The notes beneath the pieces were generated by a model. That model saw only the letters and a list, made by a program, of their open reading frames with translations. It did no database searches and had not been told where the DNA came from. From positions 1-40,799 of the forward strand of contig CALXRS010000015.1 of assembly GCA_944390915.1 (NCBI GenBank): 40,799 bases of DNA. Reading direction: 5' to 3'. Source of the stretch: an uncultured Alphaproteobacteria bacterium. Lineage in GTDB: Bacteria > Pseudomonadota > Alphaproteobacteria > RF32 > CAG-239. Below are positions 26,845-34,509 of the stretch, piece by piece; the first letter of the stretch is position 1; every line of letters starts with the position of its first letter. The position numbers were made by a program, and so were the translations under genes.

Positions 26845-26871
26845 GATCAAGAGCGGAAACAGAAAACATGG

Positions 26872-29727
26872 ATGGCAAAAAAAGAAAAAATGACGACAAA
26901 CCTGCTTAAAACACGGCGTTTTCTGCCGTTGATGATTACCCAGTTTCTGGGTGCGTTAAACGATAACCTGTTCAAAAATGCTCTGCTTACGCTGGTAACG
27001 ATAAAAATGACCGAACAGGCGGATATTCTCTCCAACCTGATTGCCGGCTTGTTTATTTTGCCGTTTTTTTTGTGCTCGGCGGTGGCGGGCGAGCTGGCCG
27101 ACAAATATCCGCGCGACCGCATTGCCCGCGTGTTAAAGGTTGTGGAAATTCTGCTTATGTGCGGGGTGGCCGCCGCCTATTACTGGTACAGCCTGCCGCT
27201 GCTGATTGTCATTATGACCCTGATGGGCGCGCAGTCGGCTTTTTTCGGACCGGTAAAATACGCGCTTTTGCCGCAGCATCTTAAAGCGGAAGAGCTGGTT
27301 GCCGGCAACGCTTATATAGAAAGCACCACCTATATGGCCATTTTGTTCGGGCTGATACTGGGAACGCTGCTGCCGATGGAGGTGACCATCGGTTTGCTGA
27401 TTGCGCTTGCCGTTTGCGGTTATGTTTCTTCGCGGGCGATTCCGTCGGCGCCGTCGCCGCGGCCGAAACTGAAAGTTTCGTACAATTTTTTTGCTTCAAT
27501 GATGGAAAATTACCGTTTTCTGCGTCGGCACCGCTTTGTTTTCATGAGTATTCTGGGCGCCACCTGGTTTTGGATTATCGGCGCGCTGGTGGCGGTGCAG
27601 ATATATCCTCTCTGCGGGCAGATTCTTAACACCGGCGAGGGGGTTATCACCTTTTTCCTGATTTTGTTTTCCGTCGGCGTGGCGGCCGGTTCGTTTTGTT
27701 GCAGCCGCATTTTGAAAGGTTTTATCCATGCCACTTATGTGCCGCTTTCGGCGGTTGGCATGGGGGTGTGTCTGCTGTTGCTCGGCGTTTTTGCCGAGGG
27801 CTACCCGACGCCGGCGGAAAAAATTTCGTTTTGGGCGTTTTTCGGTCAGCCGCACGCCTTGGGATTCAGCCTCACGCTGTTTGCCCTTGCCTTTTGGGGC
27901 GGTATGTATATCATTCCGCTTAACGCTTTTATGCAGAGTCGTGCGCCGAAAGCCTATGTAGCCACGGTCATTGCCGGCAACAATATTTTTAATGCTTTGG
28001 GCATGGTGGCGGCGGCGGTTTTTGCCATTGTCTTTTTGGCGCTCGGTTTTTCGCTGCCGCATCTGTTTTTTGCCATGGCGCTTTTCAGCGCGGCGGTGGC
28101 CGTCTATATTTGCGCTCTGCTGCCGGACGCCTTAACGCGCTCGCTGTTGCAGAGTTTGCTGCGCTTTTTGTTCAAATGTCGGGTAACGGGGCTGGAAAAT
28201 TTCAAATTTGCCGGCCGGCGGGTGCTGATTATTTCCAACCATGTGTCGCTGCTTGACGGCGTTTTGTTGGCGGCTTTCATGCCCGAGCGGATTACTTTTG
28301 CCATCAACACCGGCTGGACGCAAAAATGGTTTATGCCGATAATCCGTCTGCTGGTGGATTTTTATCCGGTCGATCCGCAAAATCCGTTGTCCGTCCGCTC
28401 GCTGGCGGCGGAGATAAAAAAAGGTCGCAAGGTGATGATTTTTCCCGAAGGAAGGGTAACCACCACCGGCGCGATGATGAAAGTATACGAAGGGGCGGGG
28501 GTGGTTGCCGCCCGCGCCGGGGCAAAGATTTTGCCGGTGCGGATAAACGGTGCGCAATATTCCAGATTTTCTTATCTCAAAGACAAATTTCCGACCCGCC
28601 TGTTCCCGACGATAACGCTGAATATTTTGGAGCCTTGCCGCTTTGAGCTGCCGGACGGCAGCCGAGAGGCCAGACACAAGATAGCGCACGGGCTCTATCG
28701 GCTGATGGCGGAAATGGTTTATAAAACGGCGGAAACGAAAGCCGGCCTTTTTGACGCTTTGTTATTTACCGTCAAAACTTGCGGGCGGCGGCATATTGCG
28801 GCGCGTCAGCCGGGGCAGCGTCCGTTGACGATCGGGCGGCTTCTGCGCGAAAGCCGGGCGCTTGCAGCGGCTCTTTGCCGTCGTTTTCCAGAAGCCGCCC
28901 AAATCCGCCTGCCGCAGGTCTCGGGCATTGATGGGCTGATATTGTTTTTTGGCGTGCAGGCCGCCGGCAAAACGGCGCTGCTGGGCGAGGCCGACAAGGC
29001 CGACGGCTGGCCGGTGCTGCGACAAAGCGCCGATGCCGTCGTTTGTCTGACCGACCGTTTGAACGGCTGGTGGCAGGGAGTGCGCCATCGGCGGCCGGTG
29101 AGCGCGGCGGAACAGGTTGCGGCGGTTTTACCTTTGGCGGACGGCAAAGAAACGCGGCTGACGCACGCCAATCTGCTTGCCGCCTGCAGCCAGATGAATA
29201 CGGTTTTTCCGCTCAATGCTAAAGATAAGGTGGTCAATGCTTTGCCGCCGACTTCCCCGATGGGGCTGAGTCTGGCGACGCTGCTGCCGCTTTTTTCCGG
29301 CAGCCAGATTATTTTCTGTCCGCAGCCGGCGCATGGCCGGATGGTGGCGGAAATTTGCTACGACAGCGAGGCAAGTGTTTTGTTGGGTGATGAAAAATTG
29401 TTTGCCGAAAGCGGCGCCGCGGCGCATCCGTACGACTTTTTTGCCTTGCGCTGCGCTTTGTCCGACAGTTCTCTTAAGGAAGAAACTTTCGATTTGTGGG
29501 TCAAAAAATTCGGTGTGCGCGTTTTGTCGGGCTGCCTGTTGCCGACGGCGGGGGCGGCGGTTTCTTTCAACACGCCGCTTTATAACCGTTTCGGCACGGC
29601 GGGCTGCCTGCTGCCGGGGATAAGCGCGGACGGACGTTGGCTGTTGTCGGCCTCTTTTGCCGGCGGCAAAGTCGAGCTGCCGGAAAATTTCCGCTTTGAT
29701 GAAGACGGTTATCTTTTGACAAAATAA
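26872..29727 (+). CDS. LplT-like MFS / PlsC acyltransferase fusion with degenerate acyl-ACP synthetase tail
   Basis: A 951-residue protein of three parts. Residues about 10-400 form a 12-TM major-facilitator domain of the lysophospholipid transporter LplT type (MITQFLGALNDNLFKNA, FGPVKYALLPQ). Residues about 430-610 form a PlsC acyltransferase with NHVSLLDG (the HX4D motif, H457) and FPEGR (about 524). The rest resembles the AMP-binding domain of Aas-type proteins (NALPPTSPMGLSLATLLPLFSG, AHPYDFFALR). It lacks the phosphate-binding TSGSxGxPKG motif (here DGKETRLTHANLL, about 757) and stops where the C-terminal subdomain should follow. The intact parts should flip and reacylate lysophospholipids. 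I prefer the ATG at 26872; 26890 is possible and upstream TTG starts overlap the terminator hairpin. Confidence 0.85.
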   Translation: MAKKEKMTTNLLKTRRFLPLMITQFLGALNDNLFKNALLTLVTIKMTEQADILSNLIAGLFILPFFLCSAVAGELADKYPRDRIARVLKVVEILLMCGVAAAYYWYSLPLLIVIMTLMGAQSAFFGPVKYALLPQHLKAEELVAGNAYIESTTYMAILFGLILGTLLPMEVTIGLLIALAVCGYVSSRAIPSAPSPRPKLKVSYNFFASMMENYRFLRRHRFVFMSILGATWFWIIGALVAVQIYPLCGQILNTGEGVITFFLILFSVGVAAGSFCCSRILKGFIHATYVPLSAVGMGVCLLLLGVFAEGYPTPAEKISFWAFFGQPHALGFSLTLFALAFWGGMYIIPLNAFMQSRAPKAYVATVIAGNNIFNALGMVAAAVFAIVFLALGFSLPHLFFAMALFSAAVAVYICALLPDALTRSLLQSLLRFLFKCRVTGLENFKFAGRRVLIISNHVSLLDGVLLAAFMPERITFAINTGWTQKWFMPIIRLLVDFYPVDPQNPLSVRSLAAEIKKGRKVMIFPEGRVTTTGAMMKVYEGAGVVAARAGAKILPVRINGAQYSRFSYLKDKFPTRLFPTITLNILEPCRFELPDGSREARHKIAHGLYRLMAEMVYKTAETKAGLFDALLFTVKTCGRRHIAARQPGQRPLTIGRLLRESRALAAALCRRFPEAAQIRLPQVSGIDGLILFFGVQAAGKTALLGEADKADGWPVLRQSADAVVCLTDRLNGWWQGVRHRRPVSAAEQVAAVLPLADGKETRLTHANLLAACSQMNTVFPLNAKDKVVNALPPTSPMGLSLATLLPLFSGSQIIFCPQPAHGRMVAEICYDSEASVLLGDEKLFAESGAAAHPYDFFALRCALSDSSLKEETFDLWVKKFGVRVLSGCLLPTAGAAVSFNTPLYNRFGTAGCLLPGISADGRWLLSASFAGGKVELPENFRFDEDGYLLTK

Positions 29728-29735
29728 ATCTTTGA

Positions 29736-29764
29736 TAGACAAATAAGCTTTCTCATGCTACACT
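29736..29764 (+). promoter_or_regulatory. Sigma-70 promoter for the secreted protein gene at 29796
   Basis: TAGACA (29736-29741), 17 bp, TACACT (29759-29764), 31 bp before the start codon. It lies between the stop of the acyltransferase gene and the next ATG, so this gene is probably a separate unit. Confidence 0.65.
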
Positions 29765-29795
29765 ATGCATTGAGAAACCAATTAAATTATATATT

Positions 29796-30476
29796 ATGAA
29801 AAAAATTATTTTTCTGATACTGTGCATAGCAGCTATGTCAGTATCAACTGTATCTGCTCAGGGATACTTTCCGAAACATCATCTGCCCGCCCGAGGTTAC
29901 GCAGATCCTTATTCCCATTCGTGGTCTTCCGGCCGCAGCGGGGTTAAGAGATTTTGCGAACCGCAGATGGGAAGAGGGTACCGTCAGCCGAGCAAAATCG
30001 GTAAAGCGGCATATGTTGCCAGCGAGATTCTCCGCAGCATTGTTATCGCTGACCGAATATTCGCGCCGTACTGTACGGACAGGTATTACAGCTATTTTGA
30101 CAGCCACGCGCCCAACCGTTGGGTTTATGGTCGTCCGGGTATGCCGTTCTATCCGTACAGGTATATGAACCAGGCGCCGTTTTACTGGTATCCGACCGGT
30201 TGCGGCAACACCGTGTTCTATACCAGCGCCAACTGCTGCATGGCGGTAACACTCGACGACCAGCTGCAGCTGATTCGCTACCAGAATAAGCTGTATATCT
30301 GGGATACCAGAGGCAGTCTGTTGGCACAGGAGCAGCTTTATGCCGGCTACCATAGCCATATGGAGCTGAGCACGGGCGCCGGTATCCGTCTGGCGGAGAT
30401 TTTTTATGACGGTGTGTGCCGCGTGAACTATCTGGACACGGCAGGCAACGTCATTGAAAGTTACGAGCTGTATTAA
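29796..30476 (+). CDS. Secreted Tyr/Pro-rich protein, unknown function
   Basis: A 226-residue protein with a signal peptide (about 1-21, ending VSA). The middle is rich in Tyr, Pro, Arg and aromatic residues (about 95-140, for example RYYSYFDSHAPNRW). The C-terminal third looks like beta strands with repeated turns (DDQLQLIRYQNKLYIWDTRG; LDTAGNVIESYELY). Four cysteines in the mature part (FCEP, PYCTD, GCGN, NCCM region) could form disulfides. I do not recognise the family. It has its own promoter and a terminator after the stop. There is no good ribosome site, only AT-rich sequence before the ATG. Confidence 0.75.
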   Translation: MKKIIFLILCIAAMSVSTVSAQGYFPKHHLPARGYADPYSHSWSSGRSGVKRFCEPQMGRGYRQPSKIGKAAYVASEILRSIVIADRIFAPYCTDRYYSYFDSHAPNRWVYGRPGMPFYPYRYMNQAPFYWYPTGCGNTVFYTSANCCMAVTLDDQLQLIRYQNKLYIWDTRGSLLAQEQLYAGYHSHMELSTGAGIRLAEIFYDGVCRVNYLDTAGNVIESYELY

Positions 30477-30496
30477 AAGCTCTGTAAATTGAGGTT

Positions 30497-30537
30497 AAAG
30501 GGGCAGCGGGTCAAACCGCCGTCCCTTTCCTTTTTTT
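30497..30537. terminator. Terminator between convergent genes
   Basis: AAAGGGGCAGCGG pairs with CCGCCGTCCCTTT (30516-30528) with one mismatch and a wobble, followed by a run of T. It lies between the secreted protein gene and the convergent gene at 30536-31381 and may serve both. Confidence 0.75.
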
Positions 30538-31381
30538 ATTCGTAACCGAAAGTTTCTGTCCGGCAAATATCGGGGTTGTTAAAAAATTCCTGCGGCAGCA
30601 TCAGGGAAAAAGTCGATTTTCGCCCGTCGCCGGCGTCAATTTCATATTGATAACTGTCGCCCTGTTCAATAAATTCCGCCAGCTGTGTCCGTTCCGTGGC
30701 ATCAAGCAGACAACGCACGGTGAGCCCGCTTGCCGGTTTTTGCACTTTTTGTTCGCCCGCGATGGTCGTTACGGCGGGCATCTCGCTTGCGAAAAGATAG
30801 AGGCAGCCGTCTGCCTGCAAAGCGACGGAGATTTCCACTTTCGCGCCCAAAAAGTCTATTTTTTTGTTAAAATCCGTACAATTGCGGACAGCCTCCGCCA
30901 GTTCCGCGGCAACATTTTTTTCCTCAAAAGAGATGGTACAGATGTCCGGATTGTTGATAAACTGTCCCCATAACACTTCCGCCCCGGTTCCGGTCAGGGT
31001 CATGTTTCCGGCGGCAACGGAATTGCCGTTTTCGTCCGTGGTATAAAACGGGATGGTTGCGGTTTTTTCCTCTCCGCTTTGGTCGGCATAGGCTTCGGCC
31101 AGCAAAGAAAGCTCTTCGCGACCGAAAACGCAGGTCGTCGTGTTGACGCCAAAATCGCTGTCGGCAACCGATACCAGTCGGCAGCGGCCGTCCTCAAGCG
31201 GGCTGATTTCCTGCCGGAGCGCAATCTGCATGCCAAACATTTCCGTTGACGATTCGTGCCGGTTGTGCCGGCAGTTTATCAAAAAATCTTCCGTTCCGGC
31301 GGCAAGCGGAGAGTTTTCCGCCTTTGCACCGGCCGGCAGAATAAGAAGACTCATCATAACGGCCATGACTGTTTTTTTCAT
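30536..31381 (-). CDS. Secreted protein with two internal repeats, unknown function
   Basis: A 281-residue protein with a signal peptide (ending GAKAE). The mature part is two related halves. Half 1 runs from INCRHNR to INNPDICTISFEE. Half 2 runs from VRNCTDFN to FNNPDICRTETFGYE. Each contains an early Cys, a D-G-R/C-[RL]-[LY] turn, a CVFGREELSLLAEA or CLLDATERTQLAEF helix and a closing F-x-NNPDIC. The paired cysteines suggest two copies of one disulfide-bonded domain. I know no family name for it. Its ATG overlaps the stop of the upstream glycosyltransferase gene (ATGA), so the two form an operon. Confidence 0.8.
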   Translation of the reverse strand: MKKTVMAVMMSLLILPAGAKAENSPLAAGTEDFLINCRHNRHESSTEMFGMQIALRQEISPLEDGRCRLVSVADSDFGVNTTTCVFGREELSLLAEAYADQSGEEKTATIPFYTTDENGNSVAAGNMTLTGTGAEVLWGQFINNPDICTISFEEKNVAAELAEAVRNCTDFNKKIDFLGAKVEISVALQADGCLYLFASEMPAVTTIAGEQKVQKPASGLTVRCLLDATERTQLAEFIEQGDSYQYEIDAGDGRKSTFSLMLPQEFFNNPDICRTETFGYE

Positions 31382-32205
31382 CTCACATCCTTTTGTTGAC
31401 AGTTAAAATTACGGACAACCTCGGGCGGCAGCTCGGTTTTGTTCAATCTTTTGATAACGCCGTTGCAGGCATAGTTCAAAAAGTAGAACAACCGCTTGCA
31501 TGCCGGCAGGTTGTCTTCGCGCAGATAGCGCTTCAGCGTGTTGGCGGCCATTTGTATTTTGTTGCGCGAAAGCTGGTTTTGCCGCACGCGGTAGAGCAAC
31601 AAAACATCGTTTAAGCCGTAAAAATGATGTCCCTTGCGGAAAAGCTCCATCCAGGCGCGGGCGTCCTCGCAAACCTCCCTTTCTTCGGGAAAGCGCAAAT
31701 CGGGGATTTTGTCGCGGTCTATCATAACGGTCGACATGCCGATCTGAGTGGTTTTCATATATTGTTTCATGTCTATTTTTTCATCGACGGCCACTTTGCC
31801 TTTGGTAAGCACCTCGCCGTTCTCGCTCATAAAGGCGAATGCGGTGTGTGAGGCGCCGGCATTTTTTTGTCGCATAAAGTCCAGTTGGCGGGCAAGTTTT
31901 TCCTTGGACCACAGGTCGTCGGCGTCAAGAAAGGCAAGATAGCGCCCCGTAGCCTGCGCCATTCCTTTGTTGCGGCAGGCGCCGACGCCGGCGTTTTTTT
32001 CCATGTTGATTAAGTGTATCCGCTTGTCGCGGGCGGCAAAATCGCGGATGATTTTTTCGCTGTCGTCGGTTGAGGCGTCGTTAACGACAACAGCCTCCCA
32101 GTTGTCAAAACTCTGGTTTAAGACCGAAGTCAGCGTGTGGGGTAAAAACTTTTCACAGTTGTATACCGGAATGATAACGGATACTTTGTCTTCATATTTT
32201 TCCAT
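31378..32205 (-). CDS. Family 2 glycosyltransferase
   Basis: A 275-residue cytoplasmic enzyme of the GT-A fold that transfers a sugar from a nucleotide-sugar donor to a surface glycan or lipid acceptor. The N-terminus is typical (VSVIIPVYNCEKFLPHTL), followed by NDASTDDS, KNAGVGACRNKG and the metal-binding DADD (FLDADDLW). The conserved acidic residue near the active site is probably in REVCEDARAWMELF. The chosen start removes 17 upstream residues that do not fit the family and is preceded by GGAAAACAG. The acceptor cannot be told. It is translationally coupled to the duplicated secreted protein, but a shared function is not obvious. Confidence 0.9.
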   Translation of the reverse strand: MEKYEDKVSVIIPVYNCEKFLPHTLTSVLNQSFDNWEAVVVNDASTDDSEKIIRDFAARDKRIHLINMEKNAGVGACRNKGMAQATGRYLAFLDADDLWSKEKLARQLDFMRQKNAGASHTAFAFMSENGEVLTKGKVAVDEKIDMKQYMKTTQIGMSTVMIDRDKIPDLRFPEEREVCEDARAWMELFRKGHHFYGLNDVLLLYRVRQNQLSRNKIQMAANTLKRYLREDNLPACKRLFYFLNYACNGVIKRLNKTELPPEVVRNFNCQQKDVR

Positions 32206-32476
32206 AATCTGTTTTCCGAAAAAATTAAGCTTAAAAGATTGTTTATGATAGCTCAAAAAAACAAAAAAGAAAACCCCGATAAAGCAAATGATGCTTTGGC
32301 GGCAAAGGATTCGCCGGCCGGATTCGGGTGATAAAGGCGCTTAAATTTTTTGCGCCGTAAAAGAATATTGTCGGATATTATAGAATATTTAGAGGTTTTT
32401 TCGGATAATATTAAACCGCAATCCCGAGCCGATGAGAAAAATTGAAAAAATAAAGAAAAAACGAACCGTATGGGCA
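32206..32476. other. Upstream region of the glycosyltransferase gene
   Basis: No gene is seen here. A minus-strand -10-like TATAAT lies at 32377-32382 without a good -35. The sequence TCGGATA occurs twice (32371 and 32401), flanking the AT-rich part. Confidence 0.4.
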
Positions 32477-32508
32477 AAACAGAGCCGCTTCGGCGGCGGC
32501 TCTGTTTT
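32477..32508 (-). terminator. Terminator of the hsp20 gene
   Basis: AAACAGAGCCGC (32477-32488) pairs with GCGGCTCTGTTT (32496-32507), a perfect 12-bp stem with a 7-nt loop and T residues on the minus-strand 3' side. It begins 10 nt after the hsp20 stop. Confidence 0.85.
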
Positions 32509-32517
32509 AAGGGGTGA

Positions 32518-33132
32518 TTATTTGACGGGGATTTTTACGGTTTTAACCTCTTTTTCTTCGGTTTTCGGAATGTTGATGGTTAAAACGCCGTTTTTCAGGC
32601 TGCTGGTGATTTTGCTTATTTCAATATTGTCCGGCAAAGCCAGCGAACGGCTAAAGGTTCCGAAGCTGCGTTCCTGCATGTAATAATCGCCGTCTTTAAC
32701 TTCCGTTTCGCCTTTCTTTTCGCCGGCTATGGAAAGCATGTTGTCTTTTACCTCAATGGAAATGTCGTCTTTTTCCATGCCCGGCAGCTCAACCGTCACT
32801 TCGATCATGTCCTTCCTGTCGGCCACGTTCATTTTGCCGAAAGCGTTGTTGTCAACGGGGGCGGGCAGAGCAAACAGAGCATCGTCCGGGAAAAAGTACG
32901 GATCGTCAAAAAAGGCGCGCGGATGGTGGCGATATCCGTTGTGGAATCCGTGGCGGATAAAGTCGTTGAACATTTTTTCCTGCGCGTCGAGGCGTGCGCG
33001 GAGCATTTCTATTTCGTTGTCAATCGATGTCGGTTCTGTCGGTTGAGGCGCGGCGACGGCGCTGCCGGCTGCAATCATTAAAGCCGCGGCCAAAGCGGCT
33101 GTTTTGGCGTTTAATATGTTTCTTTTCGTCAT
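32518..33132 (-). CDS. Exported small heat-shock protein (Hsp20/alpha-crystallin)
   Basis: A 204-residue holdase chaperone with a clear signal peptide (KTAALAAALMIAAGSAVA, about 10-27), which is unusual because most bacterial Hsp20 proteins are cytoplasmic. A helical region (about 35-60) and an aromatic/His-rich stretch (HHPRAFFDDPYFFPDD) precede the alpha-crystallin domain (about 100-190: VELPGMEKDDISIEVKDNMLSI...GVLTINIPK). The C-terminal IPV near the end fits the IxI/V tail that drives oligomerisation. AAGGAGGA precedes the ATG. A likely role is protecting periplasmic or outer-membrane proteins, such as the large exported adhesins of this genome; that is inference. Confidence 0.9.
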   Translation of the reverse strand: MTKRNILNAKTAALAAALMIAAGSAVAAPQPTEPTSIDNEIEMLRARLDAQEKMFNDFIRHGFHNGYRHHPRAFFDDPYFFPDDALFALPAPVDNNAFGKMNVADRKDMIEVTVELPGMEKDDISIEVKDNMLSIAGEKKGETEVKDGDYYMQERSFGTFSRSLALPDNIEISKITSSLKNGVLTINIPKTEEKEVKTVKIPVK

Positions 33133-33186
33133 TTTCTTAAATCCTCCTTTATCGGGGCGGCATTCTTACCGCCCGTTCTCAGGAAT

Positions 33187-33215
33187 AATATAAGAATTTG
33201 CCGCGGCCGATGCAA
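33187..33215 (-). promoter_or_regulatory. Promoter of the hsp20 gene
   Basis: On the minus strand TTGCAT (33215-33210), 17 bp, TATATT (33192-33187). Between this and the ribosome site the leader holds a GGGCGG/CCGCCC hairpin (about 33155-33174). No sigma-32-like CTTGAA/CCCCAT pair is seen, and the hairpin does not cover the Shine-Dalgarno sequence as a ROSE element would. Confidence 0.6.
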
Positions 33216-33238
33216 GATGCGTTTTTTTCAGGCGCCGT

Positions 33239-34318
33239 TTACCACCATTTTTCGGTACGGGTTTTGCCGGGGACTATTTTGTCACCCATTTTCGGCGTCA
33301 ATACGTCCAAACCTGTTTTTTGGGCTTTTTCCAATACCATGTCGATGGATTCGTGCCATGGATGCAGCGCCAGATCAAACACGGCCCAGTGCAGCGGGAG
33401 AATTTGCCGTGTTTTTAGGTCGCCGGCCGCTTTTACCGCCTCGTCGGGGAAAAGATGCGTGTTCGGCCAGCCGGTGTTCCAGCCGTCTATCTCAATCGTC
33501 GCTAAATCAAACGGGCCGTATTTCTGTCCGATTTCGGCAAAATGAGAACCATAGCCGCTGTCGCCGACCCAATAGATTTTTTTGCCGGCGCCTTCAATAA
33601 TATAAGAATTCCACAAGGTTTTATTGCGATCTCCGAGGCCGCGGCCGGAATAATGAACGGCTGTTTCGGCAACAATTTTGATGCCGTCGGCGGCAAAATC
33701 ATCGCCCCAACCGAGTTCGGTGATGTGATGAGCGTCAACGCCCCAGCCGCGCAAAGCCGCGCCCACGCCGAGCGGCACGATGAAATGCGCGTCTTTCAAA
33801 GCCAGAACGGTTTTGCGTTCCAGATGGTCGTAGTGGTTGTGGGTGATGACCACATAATCGATTGGCGGCAGGTCTTTTGCCTCTACCGGCGCTTTGCCGT
33901 AACGCGGCACGGCAAAAGGTATCGGCGCGGCGTTGCCGAACACGGGGTCAAATAGGATTCGCCGTCCGGCAAGCTCCGTCAGCACGGAGGCGTGTCCGAG
34001 CCAGTAAAGGGCAAAATCCGCCGGCTTTTCGGCAAAACTTTCTTTGGTCAGGAAAGTTGTCGGCAGTTCCCTGTCCGGCGCAAAAGGCGACCGCGACAAA
34101 AAACGCAAAAAGCCGGCCGGCCCGTTGCGCACGTTGTCAAAATCGTAAACCAGCTTTTCGGGGCTTTGAAATTCCCCGTCCTTAAAATAGGGGAGTTTGG
34201 CAAAATTTTCAACTTCTTCCGCCGAGGGTTTGGCGCCCATTTCGCGAACGGCGTAAACGGCCGCAGCGGCAATTCCGACGAGCAGAACGACAATTACGGA
34301 TAACAGCATTTTTTTCAT
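33239..34318 (-). CDS. Membrane-anchored metallo-beta-lactamase-fold hydrolase (UlaG/NAPE-PLD-like)
   Basis: A 360-residue enzyme. An N-terminal membrane segment (about 4-24) anchors it or serves as signal peptide. Motifs are LYWLGHASVL, ILFDPVF, the metal-binding HxHxDH (VITHNHYDHLE), VGDSGYG and LPLHWAVFDL. This pattern matches the lactonase/phospholipase D-like branch (UlaG, NAPE-PLD, RomA) rather than true beta-lactamases. The start at 34318 is chosen because GGAA lies before it; an upstream in-frame extension runs through the promoter. The substrate is unknown; lipid amide or lactone hydrolysis is possible. The gene is divergent from the aldo/keto reductase operon and has a similar regulated promoter. 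Confidence 0.85.
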   Translation of the reverse strand: MKKMLLSVIVVLLVGIAAAAVYAVREMGAKPSAEEVENFAKLPYFKDGEFQSPEKLVYDFDNVRNGPAGFLRFLSRSPFAPDRELPTTFLTKESFAEKPADFALYWLGHASVLTELAGRRILFDPVFGNAAPIPFAVPRYGKAPVEAKDLPPIDYVVITHNHYDHLERKTVLALKDAHFIVPLGVGAALRGWGVDAHHITELGWGDDFAADGIKIVAETAVHYSGRGLGDRNKTLWNSYIIEGAGKKIYWVGDSGYGSHFAEIGQKYGPFDLATIEIDGWNTGWPNTHLFPDEAVKAAGDLKTRQILPLHWAVFDLALHPWHESIDMVLEKAQKTGLDVLTPKMGDKIVPGKTRTEKWW

Positions 34319-34352
34319 TCTTTTCTTCCGAAAATTTACAAATTTCGCCTCT

Positions 34353-34383
34353 ACTATACCTTTTAGAGCGTGCTCTAAGTCAA
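34353..34383 (-). promoter_or_regulatory. MerR-type promoter of the hydrolase gene, 19-bp spacer
   Basis: On the minus strand TTGACT (34383-34378) and TATAGT (34358-34353) are 19 bp apart. The spacer holds the perfect dyad TTAGAGC-GT-GCTCTAA (34363-34378, plus-strand reading). Over-long spacers with a central dyad are the signature of MerR-family activation by DNA untwisting. Confidence 0.75.
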
Positions 34384-34442
34384 GCCGGAATTTTGATGTT
34401 GACCGCATATTTAAAGATTGTGGATGTTTGTAAAAAAAATTC

Positions 34443-34473
34443 TTGACTTAGAGTAAACTCAAAACGCTATTCT
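34443..34473 (+). promoter_or_regulatory. MerR-type promoter of the aldo/keto reductase-lar operon, 19-bp spacer
   Basis: TTGACT (34443-34448) and TATTCT (34468-34473) are 19 bp apart. The spacer holds the dyad TTAGAGT-AA-ACTCAAA (34448-34463), with one imperfect arm position. It shares CTTGACTTAGAG with the divergent promoter, so one regulator probably controls both directions. That regulator's gene is not in the window. Confidence 0.75.
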
Positions 34474-34509
34474 CTACAAAGAATTATTTTTTATACAGGA
34501 GCCATACAG

